From positions 3,473-67,472 of the forward strand of contig NZ_QGEG01000003.1 in the NCBI RefSeq assembly GCF_003149745.1: a stretch of DNA of 64,000 bases, in the 5' to 3' direction. Below the pieces are notes generated by a model that saw only the letters and a program-made list of their open reading frames with translations, was not told the DNA's origin and made no database searches. The DNA comes from Flagellimonas aquimarina (lineage in GTDB: Bacteria; Bacteroidota; Bacteroidia; Flavobacteriales; Flavobacteriaceae). The position numbers and the translations under genes are program-made. This document shows positions 54,263-62,718 of the stretch, piece after piece. Each line of letters starts with the position of its first letter. Positions within the stretch are counted from its first letter, which is position 1.

Positions 54263-55230
54263 TGCAGGAATTTGATGTTGTAATAATTGGCGGAGGTCCT
54301 ATTGGAATTGCATGTGGTCTGGAAGCTAAAAAACAAGGACTTTCGTTTTTAATTATCGAGAAAGGACCTATTGTCAATTCCCTTTTCAACTACCCAATTA
54401 ATATGCAGTTTTTTTCTTCTTCAGAAAAACTGGAAATTGATGATATCCCTTTTATCAGTAAAGAAGCCAAACCCAAGCGGAATGAAGCTTTGGAGTACTA
54501 CAGAAGGATTGTTACCTCTAATCAACTCAACATTCATTTGTTTGAAAAAGTCACTGGTGTTAAAAAAAGGAACGACTCTTTTTCAGTAACAACCGATAAA
54601 AAACAATATACCGCAAAGAACGTTGTGGTTGCCACTGGTTTTTACGATTTACCTAACAACTTAAATGTTCCAGGTGAGGATTTATCCAAAGTCTCCCATT
54701 ACTACAAAGACCCCCATTTTTATGCTAGTCAGAAACTAGCCGTAATCGGAGCGAGTAACTCCGCTATTGATGCCGCCTTGGAGTGCTACCGAAAAGGTGC
54801 CGATGTCACCTTGATCATTCGAGGTCCAGAGGTAGGGCAGCGCGTAAAATATTGGGTGCGTCCAGACATTATAAACAGAATTGAAGAAGGCAGCATTAAA
54901 GCCTATTACAATGCCACGGTAAAGAAAATCTCTTTAACTGAAATACAAATTAACACTCCAGATGGTGTTGTAACCCTAGAAAACGATTTTGTACTGGCAC
55001 TTACCGGTTATATGCCCAATTTTGAATTCCTTGAAAAATTAGGCATCCAATTGTCCAAGGATGAAAAGCGATTACCACAGTATGATCCAAACACCATGGA
55101 ATCCAATATTGAGGGACTTTATCTAGCAGGGGTTATCTGTGGAGGTATGGAAACGCATAAATGGTTTATTGAAAATTCCAGAATCCATGCTCCAATCATT
55201 GTCCAATCCATTAAGAGTAAGATAAAGTAA
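54262..55230 (+). CDS. YpdA-type flavoprotein reductase (putative bacillithiol disulfide reductase family)
   Basis: The 322-residue product is a pyridine-nucleotide:disulfide reductase-like protein without the active CxxC of thioredoxin reductase. It has the FAD motif VVIIGGGPIGIACGLEA, the YpdA signature LFNYPINMQFFSSSEKLEIDDIPF, VVVATGFYDLPNN, an NADPH motif LAVIGASNSAIDAALECYRKG, and LTGYMPNFEFL. In Staphylococcus aureus YpdA is the NADPH-dependent bacillithiol disulfide reductase. Bacillithiol use in this organism cannot be judged from the window. It is translationally coupled to rpe. Confidence 0.9.
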   Translation: MQEFDVVIIGGGPIGIACGLEAKKQGLSFLIIEKGPIVNSLFNYPINMQFFSSSEKLEIDDIPFISKEAKPKRNEALEYYRRIVTSNQLNIHLFEKVTGVKKRNDSFSVTTDKKQYTAKNVVVATGFYDLPNNLNVPGEDLSKVSHYYKDPHFYASQKLAVIGASNSAIDAALECYRKGADVTLIIRGPEVGQRVKYWVRPDIINRIEEGSIKAYYNATVKKISLTEIQINTPDGVVTLENDFVLALTGYMPNFEFLEKLGIQLSKDEKRLPQYDPNTMESNIEGLYLAGVICGGMETHKWFIENSRIHAPIIVQSIKSKIK

Positions 55231-55326
55231 GAAATCTTACTTTAACCTTACAAAAACCTCCTTTATCCGTAAGGTACATTCCAAAATCCCTACTTTTAAG
55301 TAGTTAGGAACACAAAAACTACGAAA

Positions 55327-56058
55327 ATGACCAAACAATTGCATTTGGCCGCTCAATATTTGGCTACGGCAGCTAAAAGCTTTTTAGAAGCTAAATCTGA
55401 TGACAGTCATACCAATCTAGGGTTTTCTATAGAAGAAAAAAGCCTTCAAACATGGGATTTGGATGACAAGGGCACAAAACTTTGTTTAAACTATGAGCAA
55501 TTTTCATTGAAATGGTCACAAACCGATAAATCTTACGCGCTTGATGGAAAAACCCATGAAGAAACCATAAAATGGTTAAGCGATACTTCTAAATCGTTGG
55601 GATTTGAAAAGCCATATCAATTTGACCTGCATTATGATATGCCATACATGATGGGCCCAAATGATCGATTTAAAAAATCGGACACACAAGAGTTGATTTT
55701 ATTAAGAACGTTAGCTCAAACATCGCTAAAATCATTCCTAGACGTAGAAAACCTAACTTCGGACATTCGTATATGGCCACATCATTTTGATACTGGAGCG
55801 TTTTGTGTATTGAATGACGGTTCAGGAAAATCGGTAGGGATGGGACTTTCCATTCCAGATTCCATGATTGATGACCATTATTTTTACATTAGCGGGTATT
55901 TGGGACATGATGGTCTTGATACTTCTACTTTTGACACATTGACCAATGGCAAATGGTTAAACGATGGTTTCAAGGGTGGTATATTGCCTGCTTCGGGTGT
56001 AAGCAATGAGATTGCAGTTCAATTTTTCAGGGAAGCTTTTAAAGCTTACCGGTCTTAA
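55327..56058 (+). CDS. uncharacterised cytosolic protein, 243 residues
   Basis: I do not recognise a named family with certainty. The product has no signal peptide, is rich in charged residues and Ser/Thr, and has HLAAQYLATAAKSFLE at the N-terminus, YQFDLHYDMPYMMG in the middle, IRIWPHHFDTGAFCVL and a C-terminal GGILPASGVSNEIAVQFFREA. The WPHHFD motif also occurs in DUF5996 proteins, so a distant link is possible. The next gene starts 3 bases later, so the two are co-transcribed. Confidence 0.75.
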   Translation: MTKQLHLAAQYLATAAKSFLEAKSDDSHTNLGFSIEEKSLQTWDLDDKGTKLCLNYEQFSLKWSQTDKSYALDGKTHEETIKWLSDTSKSLGFEKPYQFDLHYDMPYMMGPNDRFKKSDTQELILLRTLAQTSLKSFLDVENLTSDIRIWPHHFDTGAFCVLNDGSGKSVGMGLSIPDSMIDDHYFYISGYLGHDGLDTSTFDTLTNGKWLNDGFKGGILPASGVSNEIAVQFFREAFKAYRS

Positions 56059-56061
56059 ACT

Positions 56062-56448
56062 ATGGAAAGTTGGTACGTTCCAATTACAATTGTTCCCGGT
56101 ATTGGACTCTTGTTGATGTCCACCTCTACCCTGTTGGGCGCCTTGAGTACTGAAATCAAGAATTTGATTGAAGACCATGTTGATTATGAAGCCTTATTAC
56201 GGCGAAAGCTAACGCAACTAAAGTTGGTCAACTATGCAATGGTCTTTCTCTACGTATCTGTTGCTTGTTTTGTGCTTTCAGGACTTATAGCGGGGCTGTA
56301 TGAGAGTACACATACCATGAATGATGACATCCCAATCTATTTTTCTGTTATTGGTATCTTAAGTTGCCTCACTGCCCTAATCCTTTTGACATTATTTTCA
56401 TTTAGAGCCGTAAAAATCAAGCAAGACCAGTTCAAAGAAAAGTTATAA
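56062..56448 (+). CDS. small three-helix membrane protein (DUF2721-like)
   Basis: The 128-residue product has three hydrophobic helices: PITIVPGIGLLLMSTSTLLGAL, YAMVFLYVSVACFVLSGLIAGLY and IPIYFSVIGILSCLTALILLTLFSF. Between the first two lies a charged stretch with DYEALLRRKLTQLKLV. This layout resembles DUF2721 proteins, which have no known function. It starts 3 bases after the unknown 243-residue gene. Confidence 0.7.
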   Translation: MESWYVPITIVPGIGLLLMSTSTLLGALSTEIKNLIEDHVDYEALLRRKLTQLKLVNYAMVFLYVSVACFVLSGLIAGLYESTHTMNDDIPIYFSVIGILSCLTALILLTLFSFRAVKIKQDQFKEKL

Positions 56449-56458
56449 ATGGATTGCG

Positions 56459-57034
56459 CTAAAGTGAAAATTGATATTGCAGGGAAATGCTGGCTATAAA
56501 TCCTTGTTCCACCTCATCCCCACTGGTAATTGCATTGATTTCACGTCCAAACCCAGCGGTTAATCCAATTTGAGATTTGGTATTCTTAATAGGCAGGAAG
56601 TACCCCCCTTCCAACCAAGGTTGCACTACCAAAGTGTATGTGCTTCCAGCAATGGTACCACCAATAGGTCCAATAGTATCTGTCCAATCAATATTCAAGC
56701 TCCAAACATCAACATTAAAGCCTGCTATAAATTTCCCTTTACCAGAAGGATAGTGCTTTCTAAAACCAATGGAACCTCCAAAACCTTCTCCTTCTTCAGT
56801 AAGGTTGACATCACTAAAATCTTGACGATCAACAAAATTTACTCCCAATCGGAAAAGCAATGACGAATTTTCATTAAGAAAGTGTTCCAAATTTATAGTG
56901 GGAATAATCCCCGCAGGATATACCTGAAGCGAAACACCCAGATCAGTCCGTTTTTTTAATACACTCGAATCCTGGGCATAGGACAATGATAAAATGGAAA
57001 CACAAAAAAGAAAGCTTACGATTTTACCTTTCAT
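56459..57034 (-). CDS. outer-membrane beta-barrel-like protein of unknown function
   Basis: The 191-residue product has a signal peptide (MKGKIVSFLFCVSILSLSYAQ) and an alternating amphipathic pattern of a small eight-strand barrel (LGVSLQVYPAGIIPTINLEHFL; SSLLFRLGVNFVDRQDF; GGSIGFRKHYPSGKGKFIAGFNVDVWSLNID; TLVVQPWLEGGYFLP; QIGLTAGFGREINAI; FIASISLQYQFSL). The final Phe-Ser-Leu fits an outer-membrane targeting end. The 7-base gap to the ATP-grasp gene suggests it is the last gene of a minus-strand run. Confidence 0.7.
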   Translation of the reverse strand: MKGKIVSFLFCVSILSLSYAQDSSVLKKRTDLGVSLQVYPAGIIPTINLEHFLNENSSLLFRLGVNFVDRQDFSDVNLTEEGEGFGGSIGFRKHYPSGKGKFIAGFNVDVWSLNIDWTDTIGPIGGTIAGSTYTLVVQPWLEGGYFLPIKNTKSQIGLTAGFGREINAITSGDEVEQGFIASISLQYQFSL

Positions 57035-57041
57035 GTCTTTA

Positions 57042-58085
57042 CTATATCACTTTTAGTTGCGCTTCCAGTTCACCATTGGCCTTCAACATAGCTCTACCAT
57101 CCTTAAAGCTAAGGTAAGAATGTCCTTTTTTATGGTTTGTGATACTTACATCGTTAAGCATGCCCCAATGCCTTGTAATTTCTCTCCAAGCAAAAAACAA
57201 AGAATGTTTGGGGTCATATATATGTGTGGCCTCCCCTCCTGCTCCATTAATTTCGATAATGCTGAAGTTCTTACCTTTAGAAAGTTCTTCTATTGAACTG
57301 TGGAGTACGTCCAACCTACCATAATGAAACCCTTCTATTTTAGAGCAGATATCGTCTATGGTCTTCAAGAGCCCTTCATTTAATCTATGGGTATCATCAA
57401 TGAATTTTGCTCCTCTAGTATGACTACCGTACGGAACCAAAATAAACTCCTTGTCTTTATCCAATACCATATTCAGTTTAAAGCCAAACTTCTTTTTTAA
57501 GGCTTCCAATTGTAAGTGGCTTCTTGGGTCTTTTTTTATAAGGTCCAAAATGGAGCTTTTTCCATTCCCTACAACCGACAAAAACAGTTTGGAAACTATT
57601 CCTGTAATCTTCCCTTTTTCTTCTCCAGGTTTTCTAACATAGAAAATTCCAACTTCATTGGTATAGGGTATTAACTCTTGAATTAAAAAATGTTCTGGAG
57701 TCCTTGAAAAATAATCTCTAAACTCATCTTTATTATGAATCTTATCTACTCCAAACGCTTTCATCCCAATATCGGGCTTGGCAATAAAAGGGAAACTAAT
57801 TCCTTCAACCAAAACCTTTTCCAGAGCCGATTCAGGAGCTTCATGTTTAGAAATAAATACTGTCTTGGGAATATATTGATTGGGAATCATATTATAAATT
57901 TCCATTTTAGACTCCATTGCCATTCCGCCATTTTTCATAGATGGGTTGGCAGCATTGAAAAAGAAAAAGGAACGTGCTTTAATGGAGAAATACAACCAAA
58001 CCGGAAATAAAGGATAATAAATTGCCCATAAAGGCCAATATTCCCAATGCGTGAGTCGATGAAGTTTTAATCTCCAAGTTTTCAT
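57042..58085 (-). CDS. ATP-grasp family protein (D-Ala-D-Ala ligase-like fold)
   Basis: The 347-residue product has an unusual hydrophobic N-terminus (LTHWEYWPLWAIYYPLFPVWLYFSIKA) that may lie on or in the membrane. An ATP-grasp core follows: FPFIAKPDIGMKAFGVDKI, HFLIQELIPYTNEVGIFYVRKPGE, GKITGIVSKLFLSVVGNGKSSI, FHYGRLDVL and FSIIEINGAGGEATHIYDP (metal-binding Glu and Asn). Such enzymes join a carboxylate to an amine or thiol through an acyl-phosphate. The substrate is unknown. Its start overlaps the stop of the NRDE gene (ATGA). Confidence 0.85.
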   Translation of the reverse strand: MKTWRLKLHRLTHWEYWPLWAIYYPLFPVWLYFSIKARSFFFFNAANPSMKNGGMAMESKMEIYNMIPNQYIPKTVFISKHEAPESALEKVLVEGISFPFIAKPDIGMKAFGVDKIHNKDEFRDYFSRTPEHFLIQELIPYTNEVGIFYVRKPGEEKGKITGIVSKLFLSVVGNGKSSILDLIKKDPRSHLQLEALKKKFGFKLNMVLDKDKEFILVPYGSHTRGAKFIDDTHRLNEGLLKTIDDICSKIEGFHYGRLDVLHSSIEELSKGKNFSIIEINGAGGEATHIYDPKHSLFFAWREITRHWGMLNDVSITNHKKGHSYLSFKDGRAMLKANGELEAQLKVI

Positions 58086-58804
58086 TCTGTTACAAGTTGA
58101 TTTGGGGAAAAAGGTACTATGTATTTCTTATCATTTAATAAGTCAAAATGCTTTAAGATAGCTTCCTCATTGGTTAGCACTGCTTGGGTAACACTAAAGG
58201 TTTTAAGACCTGTGTCTCTATCAATGATGAATCCGTTCTCGAAGTCGTCATTGTTATTGGAATGAAAGTCAACAATATCCGAAGCTAGCATATCTGATTT
58301 CATACTCATAAAGTTGGTAAAAAGGGAAGTCCTTTTGGCAATAGCCTTTTCATTGTATAATGTAGTTGATGACCAAATATGACTTTGGTTCTTATCAAGT
58401 GGTTTAAAATGCTTTTCTTTCCCATCCCACCTAAACTCAATCAATGTATTAGCATCAAATAATACCAATGTAAAGGGTTCAATATTGTCTAAATCCATCT
58501 CCTTAATAAAAGCTTCAGGATTGTGTGCACTGATAACATCCAACAAAATCAAGCCTCTGCTTTTAGCGTAATTCCCCTTAGGTTCATGTTTTTTGAATGC
58601 ACCGTTCAATACTACTGCAACAACTCCATTTTCATTGATGGCAAACCATGTACCACCGGCCTTTGGATCTTTGGGGAAAAGTACTTTTACAGTGTTTATT
58701 ATCTCTTCCTTTGGCTCAAATGCCAATGGACGCGAAATATGTTCATCACGGTTTGAAGTGATAAAATAACTGTTATTTTTTGAAATAAAGCTTACTGTGC
58801 ACAT
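58082..58804 (-). CDS. NRDE-family (TANGO2-like) protein
   Basis: The 240-residue product begins MCTVSFISKNNSYFITSNRDE, the family's NRDE box, with N-terminal Cys2 exposed after Met removal, as in N-terminal nucleophile hydrolases. Further family segments: PKDPKAGGTWFAINENGVVAVVLNG and SRGLILLDV. TANGO2 in humans is linked to membrane and haem/acyl handling; the bacterial role is unknown. It overlaps the preceding DinB gene by 13 bases and the following ATP-grasp gene by 4. Confidence 0.88.
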   Translation of the reverse strand: MCTVSFISKNNSYFITSNRDEHISRPLAFEPKEEIINTVKVLFPKDPKAGGTWFAINENGVVAVVLNGAFKKHEPKGNYAKSRGLILLDVISAHNPEAFIKEMDLDNIEPFTLVLFDANTLIEFRWDGKEKHFKPLDKNQSHIWSSTTLYNEKAIAKRTSLFTNFMSMKSDMLASDIVDFHSNNNDDFENGFIIDRDTGLKTFSVTQAVLTNEEAILKHFDLLNDKKYIVPFSPNQLVTE

Positions 58805-59277
58805 GCCTCTCTATGTTGCAAGGTTGAAGGAGCAACTCCAAAAGATTCGGGTAGTTCCATAGTGCAGAAATGTTTGATTCCTACTTTTATAAGTGCATGA
58901 TGATGTATGGTATGCTCTAAATTATACATCACCTCTCTATAATAATTAGACTCCAAGCAAGTTTCAACAGCACCCAATTCATAAGTTACTTTTACTGATT
59001 TGTTGGGGCGTTCCAAAGTTGATTGGATCAATTGTAATTGCTCAATGGCAAATTGCAGTTCTTGCTCAATTTTATGATTTCGCTCACGTCTGTCATAGGA
59101 CACATCGCCACCTTCATATCCATTTATAAGACAAAGATATAGTTCTATAATATGTCTTGTGTGTTGACCAATGGATGCATTGGAAAGTACTTCGCAAGAC
59201 TGCGCATAGCATTCTTCAGGTAGTTGTAAAAGTATTTCTTTGAATTGCTCAATAGTATCTATAGAAGATCTGAACAT
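58792..59277 (-). CDS. DinB-superfamily protein
   Basis: The 161-residue product is a four-helix-bundle protein of the DinB/YfiT group. Three metal-binding His are visible: GQHTRHIIEL (first), then YNLEHTIHHHALIKVGI (second and third). Members include thiol-dependent transferases and proteins of unknown activity. Length is normal. It overlaps the NRDE gene by 13 bases and follows the LysE gene by 5 bases, so the four genes form one operon. Confidence 0.85.
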   Translation of the reverse strand: MFRSSIDTIEQFKEILLQLPEECYAQSCEVLSNASIGQHTRHIIELYLCLINGYEGGDVSYDRRERNHKIEQELQFAIEQLQLIQSTLERPNKSVKVTYELGAVETCLESNYYREVMYNLEHTIHHHALIKVGIKHFCTMELPESFGVAPSTLQHREACAQ

Positions 59278-59282
59278 AATTG

Positions 59283-59936
59283 TTATTGTATTTTGAGTTT
59301 AAGGCGTTTTTTGACGAATAAGAACATAAGATAAAAAGAAAATCCAAGGTACAAGAGTCCCATTAAGAGGTTAGTCAACATACTATAGTTCTCATAGTTT
59401 GTAAAAATATATTTACCTGCAGAAATGAAAACACCAAGACCTATCATGGTCCCTATTCCTATACCCAATAAATAAAAAGCATAGGACGCTTTGGAAGTGT
59501 CCAATATACCTTTGGTGCTTAGGACCTTGTTCCATGTCATCCAAAAAGGAATTTGCAAAGGGTTTAGGGCACTTAACAACAGTCCAAGCAAAAATGACGA
59601 ATTTATTTGTGGAAGCATATTTATCTTTGAGCTTACTTCAGAGACATTGGCTGATGCCAAAAAGCTCGTAATTGAAAGATACAACAGAAGGATTATTCCA
59701 AATGGAATCAGATAATACGACAACCTTTCTCCTAAATGCAAGCGTTCATTGCCATATAAGGTAAGTCTTACAACGATGAGTTCTACCAAAACCACTGCAA
59801 TGGCAAACCATATGGCAGAATTTAAACTTTGCGAAGCAGCAATATCAAAAGCCGTCAAGTTCAAGGTTCCTAAAGGTAGGGCCCCTAAAAAACTAACCAA
59901 CAATCCTGAAAAACAAACTTTTGAAAATTTATCCAT
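59283..59936 (-). CDS. LysE-family transporter
   Basis: The 217-residue membrane protein has six hydrophobic segments. The N-terminus (KVCFSGLLVSFLGALPLGTLNLTAFDIAASQSLNSAIW) carries the family pattern PxGxxN..AFxIA; the family exports amino acids or related amines. ALNPLQIPFWMTW is the second family motif. It is the first gene of a minus-strand operon with the DinB, NRDE and ATP-grasp genes, so it may export a product of the ATP-grasp enzyme; that is inference. Confidence 0.85.
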   Translation of the reverse strand: MDKFSKVCFSGLLVSFLGALPLGTLNLTAFDIAASQSLNSAIWFAIAVVLVELIVVRLTLYGNERLHLGERLSYYLIPFGIILLLYLSITSFLASANVSEVSSKINMLPQINSSFLLGLLLSALNPLQIPFWMTWNKVLSTKGILDTSKASYAFYLLGIGIGTMIGLGVFISAGKYIFTNYENYSMLTNLLMGLLYLGFSFYLMFLFVKKRLKLKIQ

Positions 59937-60057
59937 ACTACTCTTAAAAGCAATGCCATTGCCTATCTGAACATTGCTTAATAGTCTCTAAAATACGTAT
60001 ACCTAACAACCAAAAACAAATCTAGTGCAGATTTTAGAGGCTCTAATCCCCTAAATG

Positions 60058-60504
60058 TTATTTGTTTCTTATTTTTTTCCAGTTCTCATCTGCTTTGGCT
60101 TGCAGTTTTTCTGGGGATTCTTTTGTCCAAAGATCCAGAGTGTTGGTTTTTCCTGAATTGTAGAACAGATAGAGCTTCCCTTCTCTAATTTCAAAGGTTT
60201 CTGGGTTGATGCTCACTTTTTTGCCAGAAACGGCAACAGCGTAAGCACAATATCCTCCGTATTGGGGAACAAATTTAGTTGGATTGGACTTGAAAGAATC
60301 CAAATTTTCCTCACTTGAGAACTTATATTTTATACCATCATGATCAGTGCTCAACTCTTTTTTACCTTCAATGGCAGTTCCATCAAAATAGGCAACCACA
60401 TCGTAACCATTGGCTGCAAAACCTTTTTTCGTGTTGTTATCTATGGATTGCGCAAAGGTTATGGTGCTCGCCATCAAAAAAAGAGCGATTATTATTTTTT
60501 TCAT
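60058..60504 (-). CDS. secreted YHS-domain protein
   Basis: The 148-residue product has a signal peptide (MKKIIIALFLMASTITFAQS) and a YHS-like domain: GYDVVAYFDGTAIEGKKE, YKFSSEENLDSFKSNPTKFVPQYGGYCAYAVAVSGKK. YHS domains are thought to bind metal. The gene is the last of a minus-strand redox operon, 1 base after a Cys/His-motif membrane protein gene. Which metal, if any, is unknown. Confidence 0.9.
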   Translation of the reverse strand: MKKIIIALFLMASTITFAQSIDNNTKKGFAANGYDVVAYFDGTAIEGKKELSTDHDGIKYKFSSEENLDSFKSNPTKFVPQYGGYCAYAVAVSGKKVSINPETFEIREGKLYLFYNSGKTNTLDLWTKESPEKLQAKADENWKKIRNK

Positions 60505-60505
60505 T

Positions 60506-61294
60506 CTAATAAATTGAAGATTCTTTCTCTAACTTTTCTATTTCTGAAACATCTATACGCATAATGTACCAATCTTCCATTTTTTCCACCTCACCCTTTA
60601 ATTTTGAAGGTATGCCTATATATGGTATTATGTCCTTATGGATAGGATTTCCTTTCAAATCGGTCAACAAAAAATATTCAGAAACGGCATTAGCTTCCGA
60701 AGCAACTAGGACCGGAGGGATACCCCCAGAAATACAAAGGGCGGCACAACTACGATGTATTTTGCCATAACCCGGTTTCATTACCCCAAAATAGCACTTT
60801 GGGTCAACTATTTCCCCAACAACCTCTTGAGTGCCCATAGCTTGGGGAAGTATAAAATTTTTCTTCTTTGAATTATCCAAATCTATTTTGTGGCTATCAT
60901 CAATCTGGAGCAGCGTTTTTCCATTGTAGTAAATTAGATTCCCTTCAATCGTCAAATGCTTCCCATTTATATTTACCTCACTCTTTTTGATATTATCCAG
61001 ATAAGCATTTGCGCCAAACTTTCCGAAACCAAGGAGAAGAATGTCTTTAAAGGTATTTTCTGTAAGTTCCACCCTCAGCATGGGGTAAGGAGCTTCATAG
61101 TAGGTGCCAGATATTTTAGTGGGGGTATCAAAATCAAAGGTGCTATTTGATGCTTCTTTCTGAAAAGACCCAAACAAAACTGCCCCAACAATGAGTAAAC
61201 CCAAAGCAGTTAGAACAAACCGCCTAATGGAACTTTTCGTTTCCTGGCCAACGGTATCTGCATAACCAATATAAAATTCATCTTTTTTCTCCAT
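60506..61294 (-). CDS. membrane-anchored protein with conserved Cys/His motif, unknown function
   Basis: The 262-residue product has one N-terminal helix (residues 26-43) and a beta-rich part (GTYYEAPYPMLRVELTE; LTIEGNLIYYNGKTLLQI), then the motif VDPKCYFGVMKPGYGKIHRSCAALC with spacing C167-x12-H180-x2-C183-x3-C187, followed by ISGGIPPVLV. The Cys/His spacing suggests a metal or cofactor site facing the periplasm. A C-terminal OB-like segment (SKLKGEVEKMEDWYIMRID) follows. It is encoded 3 bases downstream of the ferric-reductase/Rieske fusion. I recall similar motifs near redox enzymes but cannot name the family. Confidence 0.75.
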   Translation of the reverse strand: MEKKDEFYIGYADTVGQETKSSIRRFVLTALGLLIVGAVLFGSFQKEASNSTFDFDTPTKISGTYYEAPYPMLRVELTENTFKDILLLGFGKFGANAYLDNIKKSEVNINGKHLTIEGNLIYYNGKTLLQIDDSHKIDLDNSKKKNFILPQAMGTQEVVGEIVDPKCYFGVMKPGYGKIHRSCAALCISGGIPPVLVASEANAVSEYFLLTDLKGNPIHKDIIPYIGIPSKLKGEVEKMEDWYIMRIDVSEIEKLEKESSIY

Positions 61295-61297
61295 GTT

Positions 61298-62329
61298 CTA
61301 GCATAGTATTGGTTCAACAGCGGTCCCTTCTTCCAACCCAATTGGATTAATGTATATGATATCATTATCCAATCGCAACTCATATGTGGCCACTTTTTCT
61401 GTAAAAGGCGGAGGAGATTGTCCATTGTGCGGTAGATATTGATAGCCATGCCAAGGGCAGGTGATACACCCATCCACAATCTTTCCTTCTCCCAAGGGAC
61501 CTCCTTGATGTTTACAGACATTATGAATTGCCGATAATTTACCATCGTATTTAAAGATCGCCACGCGTTTCTTTCCTACAGTAAATATTTTAGCCCTGTC
61601 CTCAGGAATTTCATGCATATCGCACACTTTTAACCAACCTCCGGTATCTTTCTCACCTTTAAATCCATCCACTTTAGATTCCTTAAAAGCTGCTACCAAA
61701 TGTAAACTGGTGATAACAATGAACCCTAAAACCACAATACCTATTGTAAATATGGAAGTTTCCTGTTGAAACGCCCCTAAAAAAACATGCAATAGAATAA
61801 GTGCATAAGCAATGTATACAAGCATATGAAGCCCTTTCCACACCTGCGGAGAAAGGTTTTTTAAGAAAAAATCGTGACTTGTAGAAGCCATGAAGAACAA
61901 TATCAACAAAGCTAAAAAACCCAAAACCTGAAACGGGAAATTGGTCAAAGAACCATAATCCATATTGGAAGTGAAGACCGAATAGATAGGGTTTACGTTT
62001 CCCAGTGTATGGAAATGAATGATAGCAAATACCCCGTGAATCAGTGCTGCTAAAAACATGCTCACCCCTAAATGCCTTCGATTGTACAAAATGGGCAAAA
62101 ATTGGGGATTTAACCTACTTAAAGGGCCAATGGCCAAAATAATGTGAAGCATTATAACCGCTAGAGAGCCGAATGCTCTTATGATCATGGTTTCCGCTAT
62201 GGTTTCTGGATTGAATATCAATGTTAGCACTATAAAAAGTACCAAATACATAACCATTCCAAAAGCAATGATTTTATCATAGGCTTTTTTATGCTTGTTC
62301 CAAAGCACCAGTTTATAATCCAATCCCAT
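61298..62329 (-). CDS. ferric-reductase-like transmembrane protein fused to a Rieske [2Fe-2S] domain
   Basis: The 343-residue product has about six helices (residues 20-215) of the ferric-reductase/YedZ type with possible haem-ligand His at 62, 98, 168 and 181. A C-terminal Rieske domain (about 230-330) has Cys272 and His274 in VCKHQGGPLG and Cys291 and His294 in CPWHGY. Together these suggest a haem b and Fe-S membrane electron carrier, with electrons from a soluble donor to the membrane or the reverse. The start is coupled to the preceding small gene (TAATG). The fusion is unusual compared with MsrQ, which lacks Rieske. Confidence 0.88.
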   Translation of the reverse strand: MGLDYKLVLWNKHKKAYDKIIAFGMVMYLVLFIVLTLIFNPETIAETMIIRAFGSLAVIMLHIILAIGPLSRLNPQFLPILYNRRHLGVSMFLAALIHGVFAIIHFHTLGNVNPIYSVFTSNMDYGSLTNFPFQVLGFLALLILFFMASTSHDFFLKNLSPQVWKGLHMLVYIAYALILLHVFLGAFQQETSIFTIGIVVLGFIVITSLHLVAAFKESKVDGFKGEKDTGGWLKVCDMHEIPEDRAKIFTVGKKRVAIFKYDGKLSAIHNVCKHQGGPLGEGKIVDGCITCPWHGYQYLPHNGQSPPPFTEKVATYELRLDNDIIYINPIGLEEGTAVEPILC

Positions 62330-62718
62330 TAGAATTCCAGTTTTAGTATTTCTTGATTCTTAATTACGTCCTGTATTAGAATTCCATTGATTTCTTTTTC
62401 CGAAGGAAATGTATATGACCCAACACCATTTATTTGCCCTAATTTTGTACCCTTCACGCCTTTTTTATCTAAAGCATAGACAATTGATGCAGCGCTTTTA
62501 AGTGGGGACTTTACATTTAGTTCTACAATGTAGGCATTGGCAGTTTGTATTAAATCAATATTGACCATATCATTACTTGCACTTGATGTACTTTCTTGAG
62601 CGCCATTTTCATGCGGGTCGAAATCCAAATCCTTAATAATCAAAACCAATAAAATAGGCATTATGATTGCAAGTAATAACCAATTGTATTTATGTCTTTT
62701 TCTTAGGTTAGCATCCAT
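62329..62718 (-). CDS. single-helix membrane protein of unknown function
   Basis: The 129-residue product begins MDANLRKRHKYN, has one helix (WLLLAIIMPILLVLIIKDL), a low-complexity linker (NGAQESTSSASND) and a C-terminal globular part (TANAYIVELNVKSPLKSAASIVYALDKKGVKG). The chosen ATG at 62718 overlaps the stop of the preceding gene (TAATG) and gives a normal membrane topology; the longer frame would begin 48 bases upstream inside that gene. It is followed, with the same overlap, by the Rieske fusion gene, so all are one operon. I do not recognise it. Confidence 0.7.
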   Translation of the reverse strand: MDANLRKRHKYNWLLLAIIMPILLVLIIKDLDFDPHENGAQESTSSASNDMVNIDLIQTANAYIVELNVKSPLKSAASIVYALDKKGVKGTKLGQINGVGSYTFPSEKEINGILIQDVIKNQEILKLEF

